DNA of 64,000 bases from Tomocerus qinae (Eukaryota > Arthropoda > Collembola > Entomobryomorpha > Tomoceridae): contig CM034546.1 of assembly GCA_020055645.1 (NCBI GenBank), forward strand, positions 121,074,375 to 121,138,374, read 5' to 3'. This document shows positions 54,165 through 64,000 of the stretch, piece by piece. The notes beneath the pieces are model-generated. The model did not search any database, was not told where the DNA came from, and was given only the letters and a program-made list of their open reading frames with translations. The position numbers and the translations under genes are program-made. Positions within the stretch are counted from its first letter, which is position 1, and each line of letters starts with the position of its first letter.

Positions 54165-56926
54165 CTTGATTCAATCACAGAACACCTTGCAGTTGCACTC
54201 CCACGTCTCGTACTAGTCACTCAAAAAGTATTTCTGTACTTTTCTTCGACAATTTTCTATTTCATAGGCCACAACTGTCTCAACTGTCACACTTGTCACA
54301 ATCACTACAACTTGCAAATATTTCGACAACCTTCTTTTCACTCTTTGCCAAAATCTTATTTTCTTATCATCGCCCATTTCTCATTTCTTATTTTATTCCT
54401 TGTTATCTTGTCCCTTATTCCTATAACAACGTTGTGAATCATTTATTATTACTGCTGGCAACTGCTGGCCACCTTTATAAATCATCATCCCTTTATAAAC
54501 TGCTCATAAAATTTTTTTTAGTGAAATCATGTGAAATAATGCTAGAGAGAACAAGCGAAACATTTTTTCATAAGAAAAATTGCATAATATCTTTCCAGAA
54601 ACCGCTGCTATTGCTGTTATTGCGACTCCCCATATTGCGGCACGCACAAGTTGTAATAATTTGCGACTTTTATAGGGAATTTTTTGGTGCCATTATCTTT
54701 ATCTTTATATTCATCACCACAGAAGACAAAATAAATCGTAATGTCAGCACCATAAAAATCAAATTAGTATTTTGGGAGAACATACTAAAATGTTAGGTTA
54801 GTCGAAATTCAGTTTCATTCCATGGCCAAAGAGCGCTATCGTACGTTTTTAGTACGAGTTTCCTACTGCTCCAGTTTCTCCGTTTTGCAAACTTTAGACA
54901 ACTCCGAGAGGATGGAGCTGGGAGCTGGGTAGAAAAGCTCAAACTAGACGTATAGTTTAAGGGGAACTTAAACTTCATTCTGCCCATAGATTTACATGAT
55001 AATAATAGGTAATATTGAAACTGGAGTAAGGATATGGCATTGGGAACTACATTGTCATTGTCAACTACCACCACAGCTACCGAAATTGTACTTATTATAT
55101 TGCCCTACTTGTAGTTGTAAATGTAAAGAGTATCTATCACGAAAAGTTATTTCATGAAATAGTAATGAATTCGATTGCAGTGTGGCAAGAATAAAACATC
55201 CAATTCAACTCGTTATTGTGGATCACATTTTAAAGTACATAAATTCCTAAGTCTCGGATATGACGAGCTACTTGTATAAAATACAATGGGACATGTCTGC
55301 ATAATGAGGTTGATCTATTTTCCGTGTTCACAAGAAAGTCTAATCGTAGTCTAATCGGATTTAGTGGCTCAGTTTTGAGTTACTCAGGGATCTTAAGATG
55401 CCCAGAGAAGCAAGTGAGTCTAGCAAGTCAAATATTGTTCAAGACTTCTCAGCCGCCGTCATCTAAACGTTTACATACATATGTGCCGAATTCATTTGAG
55501 ACAGTGAGGGTGGTTTTGAAAATAGTCTTTTAGTCTCTCTGAGTAATGTGTGTGTGTAGTGTAGTCGAATTTCCTAAAGCAAATTCAAAGCTGAAGTCGG
55601 GAAGCAAAAGGAGATGAACAAGGACGAAGCTGAAAGCAAAGCTCAATTTCAGTGAGGCAGAAAGCCAATGCAATGCCAACTGTCTAATCGTAAGTGTAGG
55701 TTGGCTCCTCTGATGATGCGACTGCTACTTGAGGCAGTGGAGACTGAGTTTAGTAGGTAGCCTAGCCTTTGGTACATCTAAAAGTATATGGAAGGGTGTT
55801 TGGGCTGCTTAGTTCAATATTCGTATTTCTTGCGGCGTATTTCTGGGATTCTTCTAAATCTGTGCTATTCCAAAAGCCTCTTTGCCACCGCGGACGGATA
55901 GCTCCCTTTATTACGCTGTCTTCTGCAGCTGCCGAATTTCAGCAATACTTTTAAGGTCCTTTATTCCACTTTCCAGCCATTATGCTAACAGGAAAGTATT
56001 TCGTATTTCGTTTCGCACGCTGCGTAAATGGTTCTGTGTAATGCTCGGTTTGTCTCCTCCACTTTGTCCTCTTATACAAATACGCCTTCATAGAGCCCGA
56101 GTAATGAATTCCGCCCTTTTTATATGTTGGTGATGTTGAATGTAAATCCGCTGTCTGTGCATTACGATGAGATCAAATGAAAAGAACCCAAACGAGATAT
56201 AGCTGTCTGTCCTTCTCCCTCACCATCCTCATATTTATACACATCCGACAAATTATGGAACTGCTATGTCAGCTCACAGCTACAATCAAATTTTCTCATT
56301 GCAAATATACACATATATGCACATTCAGTCATGTCTGTCCTTATACATACCATAAAAATAACTCTACGCTGTTTGACGAGATACGAATAAATATTTCACT
56401 GATTCTGCACTATTTTTACGTGCGAAATCCCATTTCATATAGACTGATCTGTAATAATAATTAAATCTATATCTGTAGACATTTGATAGAGTTCACATGT
56501 GCATGGACAAATGATACAATTTACTCCGTCAATTCGATAAACATACAGATATGCTAAAGAACATGTATTTTTCCCTCTCCAGCTTTGAAACTTCTGATGA
56601 TATGAAATTCCTGATACTTTTTATAGTTATTTTTTAAGCAAAAAACATACACCAATGATTTTAATCTACGTGTATAAAACCTACTTAGGTACCTTATAAA
56701 AGATGTCATACGAGTCATACATTAATATTGGACAGGAAATGAGCAATTTAAAACGAATGAAATTGCTGGACAAAATGTGAAATCATAAATTGATAGAACA
56801 GCATTACTTGGGATGACCGTATTAATATTTCAATTACATTTGTGACAGGGATTCCTAAAACACTAATGAGAACACTTGCGTCAGATTTGCCCTTCATTGA
56901 ACTTGTGTAATCAATCATAAAAGCCA
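54165..56926. other. Gene-free region upstream of COX6B
   Basis: Should contain the COX6B promoter near 54170-54300, but no core motif is plain. No supported coding exon follows on either strand. Confidence 0.5.
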
Positions 56927-57300
56927 TTGCAACAAAATAATCAAATTCAATTCTCATTAGAATTTTCGGTTGATGCCCATTATTGGATTAGCTTAGCACG
57001 GGAACACTACCTAACTGTACAGATCAATTTACTTAATAGGATTTGGGAACTACGTAGGAAGCTGTCAGAATGTTATGCTAACCTTCGTCGTTATAATAAG
57101 TGTTGCACAACTATTACGTCGATTACTGACAAGGATTTATCAGGAGAGAATATGGCTGACATATTGAAAAATCTAATGTAGAAGAGACTGTCTGCAGGAC
57201 AGCTACTGTCATTAACGTGTAGGTGATAGAAAATTTTCCACTTTTTGTTAATTGGTTCTATGCAGACTGTAAAGCAGCAAATTGAATCTCGGCAGACAAT
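56927..57300 (+). pseudogene. Decayed fragment resembling a gp78/AMFR-type RING E3 ligase
   Basis: One open stretch (56927-57181) reads LNRIWELRRKLSECYANLRR, then YNKCCTTITSITDKDLSGEN and MADILKNLM. This parallels the arm that links the last membrane helix to the RING in gp78/AMFR-like ligases (residues like H..L...Y..L...N......A.PEEL....D.CAIC...M). After the stop the same frame continues KRLSAGQLLSLTCR, which reads like a worn RING core (rLPCGH.fH..CLR), and then VIENFPLFVNWF, where a CP.CR pair would fall. The zinc-binding residues are mostly lost, one TAG interrupts at the RING start and another follows TCR. No introns are visible inside. I take it as a dead partial copy. The resemblance is from memory and weak enough that chance is possible. 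Confidence 0.3.
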
Positions 57301-60300
57301 AAAGTCAGGGTTCGCACGGTGGGGAAAATTGTAAACATACAAGTTGAATTAAAAAGTTAACGTGCAAATGACATTCTTCTTTAGCCCATATTGATTGCTC
57401 AACACTTAGATCATTAAAGTAAGAATTGAGAAAAATGCTGTTTTAACTTTGTAATTAGTTCTATTAAACTTACCTTGTATGTTTTATCCCTTTTAGAGTT
57501 AAGAAATGCCTAACCACTATTAGGTTTGTGACGGCTATGGAAGTAAGCACTTAGGATTATTACGTGCTTTGTGTGTGTAGAGCAGCCCTTTGTAATAAGT
57601 TCAAAGATGGCAAGAATAGTAACCCTTACTTTGACCTGTACTGGGCTAATGGGCATAAATATTAGTTCTGCAGAACAATGAACAAGGCAAACCGCACAGC
57701 ACGGAATACTAAAACACAGTTCAGTACCAATTCTACATCAAAGTGTAGTACAATGGAAGAGCTAAGTAATGTACAGTATTGCAGTACAGAGAGATATTGG
57801 AGCAAGTAGCACATGGAGAAAGCAATGAATACACATTATTATACATTACCTACCTTTTACTCCGTAGTCCTTGGTTGTAGAGTGTAGACTAGGCAGAATC
57901 TGTATGGGTACATCAAAAGTTATGTATATAGTAGTATATGGTTGAGCTATAGTTGGGTCACGCATTTTATTTGATACATACGGGTGAAAGGAGCTTGATC
58001 CTCGTAGCATGGAGAGGTAGGGAAGAGAAAAGAACACTCGCGTACTTGGCACACTTAGGAATGAGCACAAAAGATAATTGAATTAACATGACTGCCTCAG
58101 GAACTTACTTTGGACATAACAGATCCATAGATACCTAGTGCTAATGAATTTCCTTATAGTTATAGTTATTAGATAATAAGAGGAGAGCATTAGACTGGCT
58201 GGCTCTGCCAAATAGAAATTATACCTATCTCACTTATTCTCCGTCCATCCCAACTCAGTCCAGTGAGTGATATTAAGTAGGCCTATCTGTGTAATGCAAA
58301 TGTACTAATAACAACTATAACTCTGTCTCGTCTGCTCCTAACAGTGATGGTGTGTGAATAGTGGGGCCCACCGCTCTGGATTATGTTACTAATTGCACTC
58401 GACAGACTCTCTGCATATTGCTAATTATTTTCATGAATAGGTGAGATGGAGAGTTGTGGTTTCGTAATGTGGAGACTCTCTCATCCATTTATCTAGGCAC
58501 AAAGCCAAATCACAAAAGCACAAACCTAATTTGCTCTTTTTATTTCCGGCAGTGCAGCAAAGAGCCGAGTGGAGGAGGGGCTTGCCCACAGGTAATTGAA
58601 ACAAGCGACAATGCTATACGAATTAACTTGTGATTCAATTTAATTGTCAACTTGTCTCTTCCATTATCCTATCCTGCATGCTCTGCTAACTCTGTCGTGT
58701 GGCTTAGTTAGCCTTAGCCCTCCTTCTGTTTCAATGACTACAGAAGGAAGTGAAAACACTCTTGCTTTAGTTAACCATGTGGGTGTCAGACTCTGCAGTT
58801 TGTACAAAACGCTTTCAAAGCCACTTATCCACTACAACAGAACCATACACATGTTAGCTTTCCTACTTTTAAAACCAATTTACTTTGTAGGCTAATGACT
58901 AGCATACTAATATAATTTTGACTCACTAAATTAATCAGAGATGAAGAATTTGAAATTGCCATTTGCTAAATTATATTCGTTACATCGGGGAATTTGCATA
59001 TGGTTATAGTAGGATTACGACATTAACTACCCAAATAACATTGTTATCATTAAAACTCATCAACTCTACATTATGTACATCTACGAAATACACCTACGCA
59101 TTTAATACCAATAAGAAGTAGTCAACCAACATTGAAGATTGTAAACACACCCACGCGTTTTATACTAATATGACCCAGTTAGTGTAAAATGATTAAATAG
59201 TACATGATTTACTTTTTGATGTATCTATTTAGAAAACGTACATTTCGTATGAGTAATAATCTCAGTGTGAATAAATCTCAAGATGACATGTGAGTAAGAA
59301 ATCCAGGAAAGCAATAAACGTTGAAGAGGACAGGAGATAGGTGGGCGACAAATTAAAAGCTACTGTAATTTGGGAAATGAAAATATTCTGGTTCCTTCCT
59401 CCTCTATATAGCTGCCTGGAGCAAATGGGCGGCTGTGGTATGTAAAATGTACAATACAAGTACCCTTCAAATATCATATCTTACGAGAATACTTACTTTA
59501 GTGAATAAGAATAAGTAAGTACATAGCTCAGAGGTTTCTTTTCTCATTTTGTAACTTTCCTTTGGTTTTCATACGGGTAAGTACATTCTTCAATAAACTT
59601 GGTAGAACATGTGAGTTGACTATGTATTGTGTCTCTACCGTCACAGCCATAACTCATAAGACATGGAAGTAGAGAAAATTAAGTGATTTTGGTTGGAGAA
59701 TTCTCGACTGCTCCAATTTAGTTTCCATTTTAATCTAATACACTTCCATACTCCATATTGAAGTAGTATTAAGCATATTAAATACGAGGATGAGCCTCTC
59801 CTACTCTTGAGAGTGAGTGGAGTGCAGTAAAATAGGAGCTTTATCAAGTACAAGTCATCAGATTTCTAATGTAGACATAACTAAGCCATCAAATTCTGTT
59901 TCATAAAACGGAGGTAATTTAAAAGAAGGCTGCTTGAGTTCTCAGAGTAGATTTGGATTCAAGAGTAGGAATTATGTAGGGAGTCTATTTTTTATTTTTT
60001 GAAAACACGAACTAGAGATAGACTAGGGATTACTACGTAGACAGAGTGGAAGATAGCGCATTATATGGTAGTTCTGTGGTGAAAGTTTTGTGAGCTCTTC
60101 CTTTGGGAGTTGTTGCATTTATGATAAGAATGCATGTTTAAAGTCAGTTGTAGTGTGGATGATATGAGGTTTATTGGTCTACACTGGAGGCCTGGGTGAA
60201 GTAAAACTAGTAAAAGTACATTTAATAATTAGTGATCATCTTCTATGGCTACTAAATGCTTTCCATAAATAATCTATTGTAGACCTAGAAATTAACATTA

Positions 60301-63300
60301 AGTTATATGTTATTTTGAACAATACTCTACACACGTAGTGCATGGCCCTAGATATGTATTTAGTATGTATATGCATGTATATAGTTGGGTTTGGTTTATC
60401 GTTAGTGTAGTCTGCCTGCCTCCAGTGCTTCGCTCGAGTTTTTTATTATTGCCTTAAAGTGGAAGGAAGTCTTTGTTCCAGTTTTCCCTAGGAATGGTTC
60501 CTAACTAAATCTCAAAGGCTTTCTCCTACTACAACTGCACTAGGAGATTGTTGAGATAGAAAGCAAAGTGCTATAGCCCCACATACACACGTAGTTTATA
60601 CTAGTATACGTGTATACTTGACTGTGGTAAGTCTATCTGCTTTCGTCAGTAAAGAGAACTTTTATGTCTCGACGCAAACAGTTCTTCTTGCATTTGTTAA
60701 AAGCTCTAGGTTTGGTTTAGTGTGCTTAACGTTCCATTCTCAACAAATGGAACTGAAAAACTGACAGGGGCATGCACCGGTACAACACATTCTGAATGTT
60801 TCTAGGTTTTGCTGTGCTATCTTGTCTACACGGCATTGTAACTGTAAACTTGCATTACAAACGGAGTGAGTGAGCGAAGCAGAGAAAGTGGAGAAATAGG
60901 AAAATGAAGAAAATACCCTGGGGACGTGGCGGGAGGAGTCAGGGAAAGAACCGCATAGCACATCAACATCACATCGTACAAGATCATGCAACATGGCTCT
61001 TTCTCTTTCACATCACATATTCTACACACTACACTACAAACTAAATGTAATCAACTCATGTTGCTAAAGATAAGATTCAGACTGGGACTAAAGAAAACTT
61101 GAAGGTATGCATGTAGAGTATCATGCACTTGTTTCTGTACCTATCTGCACGGTGCAGTGAGTGGATATGGTGAGTAGACAACCAGTCAGCCAGAACTCAA
61201 CGAGGCGCTCATCATTTCACTCTGCTCTGGACTACTTTCACATCATCTCCTATCACATCACATCATCGCATAACAACTTTACCATATGATGTCTCACTCA
61301 CTCAGTCAGCATAACAATTCTTTCCACGATGCATCATTATGTAACTTAATGTCACTCCCTTACCTCTTTTATTCTAATACCGACTGTCACTATATTCTCA
61401 TGCAAAGCACAACTTCACATAATGCACAAAAATAAGAAATTTTATAAATTAAATGTCACTAACTTTACACCATTTCATTCGATTGGACTTGTTTCACAGG
61501 AGTCGACGAATTCGTTTTGTTACACCCTTCACTATATTATCTTATGGACAAACCAAGTCTGCTCAACAACCAACGACTTTTCCCATTATGTAAATAGGTA
61601 CTTTCACATCCAACCGGAAAACATTCTGACTTACAACTTTCATTTCACTTCTGCTACACATAACGGGTTTTAATATGAATATTTTCCTTTTGTTTTAATG
61701 TAATGACCCTTCAGACTCTATTTTACAAACTAATGTACAAATATGACATGTTTTTATTATTTTTGTCAAATATTTCTACAACTCGCACTCATATTTTACT
61801 TGCTTATAAAACAACCTATGCATTTCGTCCCTTCTGACTTGTTTACTGGAGCTCATTTCAATTTTATACTGCACTAAGTTGATGCATAGTACATTTGGGA
61901 AGAATATTTAAAACCTAGCTGAATTCTTAAAAGATAAAAATTCTTCAAACTCATGTTTCTTTCAAATTATGTGTTTAAAAATGCTCTCCAATTTTAACTA
62001 CAAGGGAATGTGCCACTTTATCCTCTCTTATCTTATAATTACTTACTACATGTACAACTTTCTCCGGTTCTTTCACTAGAATTTTACATCCCCTTACGGC
62101 AATATTAACCTGTAGTGTACACGGACGTGAACTGTGTCATTGTGTCTGTGCGTTAATATTTTGTGGTCTTCAATTAATGGTCCTTAAATGCCAGCATCAA
62201 GTACATTTTCTATGACGGTCACGTGACATGTCATAGCTTTGGTCCATGTAGTTGACCACGTGACAGATGATAAAACATGTCAAGCAAGGAGCTTTGTGTT
62301 GGCCTATAAATGTTGCAATAAATTGATTGGATAAAAACACTAGGCTGGATATTGCATTATGTATCCTTAATCCTCATGTATACGATGATAAAGACAGGAA
62401 CAAATTAGTTAATATTAACTTTTATTTAGTATTTTTTTTGAAAAACTTGTATAAAGCAATAGATTGAGTAATAGAAATTTTTTTAGATTGGGTCAACTGT
62501 GTTTGAAGACTGTTGCCTTATTCTGTAAAGTAAATGGATTTGTTTGAACATGTGGAAGTGTATTTATATTTGCTAAAGTATCTGCGTACAATAAAACATG
62601 TCTTCATGCATTCATAATTTACGATCTCGTTGAGAAGAAAAGTACGTGAAGATTGTCTTTTTACATTCCTTATTTACTCATTTCTTCAAACAGCCAATTT
62701 TGCGTTCGTAAAATATAGTAGAATAAATATGTCATTGTATATTGGTACCTATTGAAGTAAAGTAGGAATAGAAGTCTCATTGTATAAATAATCTGGCAGG
62801 CTTGCCAAAGAAAATTGGTACATATATAGTTATGATATTCAAATAGAGTAAAGCGAGGAAACCAATCCAATATGTATAAAATATGTTAGGAATTATCTTT
62901 GTAAACGGTGCATATGTAGGTGGAGGGAGAAAACGAGAAAGATCAGACAAGAACAAACAGAGTTGTAGAAACTGGTATCATCACATGGTATCAGGGCAGG
63001 AAAAGATAAGATCTTTTCCTTTGTTCCATATTATTTGCGAGAGATATAGGTATAGGTAGAAGGAAAAGGATTAAGTGCGCAAACATATTCAAAGACGTTG
63101 TGACTCATATTATTATAGAAAAAGGAAGTGAAGGTAAATTGCATTGTTATACCGAGTAGGCTAAAAGGCAAGTTGAAGAAGCGGAAGGGAGGAACTGCCC
63201 TAGTCTCGGAAAGAGATGGAAAAGATGAAAACTCAGTCAGTCAGTCAACCAGCTCAGAATTCCTGTTCCTAGTCCTTGTCATTTCACATTTACGACTTTC

Positions 63301-63417
63301 TCTTGGAGAAAGCTGAAGGCTAAACTTTGTGATTCTTCTTTCTGAGCTTCAAACTGTATTGTGCACACATAGGTACATCATAATATAACCGAATGAAACT
63401 TATCTATTTATCTGTAG
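57301..63417. other. Long gene-free region
   Basis: About 6 kb of AT-rich sequence with many short frames on both strands but none showing a domain, signal peptide plus splice logic, or other support. It holds the CACGTG pair at 62210-62262. It may be intron or regulatory sequence of the gene suggested at the right edge. Confidence 0.45.
62210..62262. promoter_or_regulatory. Two CACGTG sites, one inside a nested palindrome
   Basis: The perfect palindrome GTCACGTGAC lies at 62218-62227 and is itself framed by the inverted repeat ctatgac (62210-62216) / gtcatag (62230-62236). A second site, ccacgtgac, has its CACGTG core at 62257-62262. CACGTG is the E-box bound by bHLH-ZIP factors (MITF/TFE, USF, Myc/Max), and GTCACGTGAC is the extended form favoured by MITF/TFE and USF. 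Function here is inference. Confidence 0.5.
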
Positions 63418-63639
63418 TTCAGAGCACCACTCCGGGTAACAACATATTATTACACCGGACGGACGCTAGTGGAAGATGTTTTTCGTAGACGAACCAGGAA
63501 AGGTATCACATTACTCGTAATATCTTTATAATCAGACAATATCTTGATAGATGTATAATAATATTATTTACATAGATGCTGATTTTCATTTCAGAAATCC
63601 AATATCAGATTTTTTATGCAATTTCGGATTGTTTACTGC
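63418..63639 (+). CDS. Possible exons of an unidentified gene running off the right edge
   Basis: 63418-63502 is an open, relatively GC-rich stretch bounded by a good acceptor (tatctgtag) and donor (gtatca). It reads FRAPLRVTTYYYTGRTLVED then VFRRRTRK in one frame, while the other two frames are closed. A second candidate, 63595-63639, follows a clear acceptor (tttcattttcag), joins in phase and reads EIQYQIFYAISDCLL before gtaaga. I do not recognise the product and no start or end lies in the window. Confidence 0.3.
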
Positions 63640-64000
63640 GTAAGAGTTTTATTTTACTATTCCTGACTCTGATTTATGTGTACCTACAAACGTCTTTTTC
63701 TACATTCAAAAGTAATAACGACTTCGTTTGTTTTCTAATAATAACTACTGTGCATAAATATCACAATAGTAGTGTAACAAGCATCAGTTGTATTGTCTTT
63801 CTTTCCAATTGCTATGCTTTTCCTGCACTAAAACTTACTTTTTACCCATTGCAGAAGCTATCTTTATTGCGCATTATTATAGGTCCTAGATGTAGTTAAA
63901 GGCTTGCTTGAATGGTTGCTTTGTTTTATCTTTACATGAGGGAATCTTTCTTCATTTGCTTCCCTCTTGAAATTATGTTCTTTATTAAAGATTAAGACAT
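63640..64000. other. Right-edge sequence
   Basis: AT-rich. An open frame continues to 63899 but is hydrophobic and unconvincing as coding. Probably intron of the possible edge gene. Confidence 0.35.

Overview
This window is animal nuclear DNA, most likely from an arthropod. It is AT-rich, and its genes are split by GT-AG introns (many 50-400 bp, some 1-2.6 kb) with long gene-poor stretches between them. The best lineage clue is a complete arthropod-type gustatory receptor gene ending in the family's TY...QF signature. A springtail or another non-dipteran arthropod fits, but I cannot prove the species. No RNA gene, CRISPR array, operon or bacterial feature was recognised.

Layout, left to right. 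A receptor guanylate cyclase of the vertebrate retinal GC type (+, 1030-13930, 24 exons seen, 5' end missing) faces an angiomotin (AMOT) gene (-, 21675-16571, 7 coding exons). From 21.7 to 27.9 kb lies a gene-free block holding two DNA elements. One is a 1.8 kb element with 12-bp inverted ends and an AT-rich minisatellite core (23288-25106). The other is a foldback-like element whose ends are inverted arrays of short CCGAA-bearing units (26236-27278). Next come the ribonucleotide reductase large subunit (+, 28082-31739, complete, 10 coding exons, 788 aa) and an alkaline ceramidase of the ACER3 type (+, 33624-36232, complete, 266 aa). A secreted two-domain Kazal protein (-, 39768-39109), the gustatory receptor (+, 44568-49355, 447 aa), an orphan secreted protein (+, 52083-53583) and COX6B (-, 54164-53783) follow. 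The last two converge, with 3' ends so close that their poly(A) signals appear to cross.

From 54.2 to 64 kb the sequence is almost gene-free. It holds a decayed fragment that looks like the pre-RING and RING part of a gp78/AMFR-type ubiquitin ligase (about 56927-57300), a pair of CACGTG sites (62210-62262), and one or two possible exons of an unidentified gene at the right edge (63418-63639).

The genes form no shared pathway: cGMP signalling, Hippo/junction scaffolding, dNTP synthesis, sphingolipid turnover, protease inhibition, taste reception and respiration. All gene models were built by eye, joining exons by splice sites and reading phase. Phase was checked arithmetically for every gene called. 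Transcript starts and untranslated exons are mostly not resolved.
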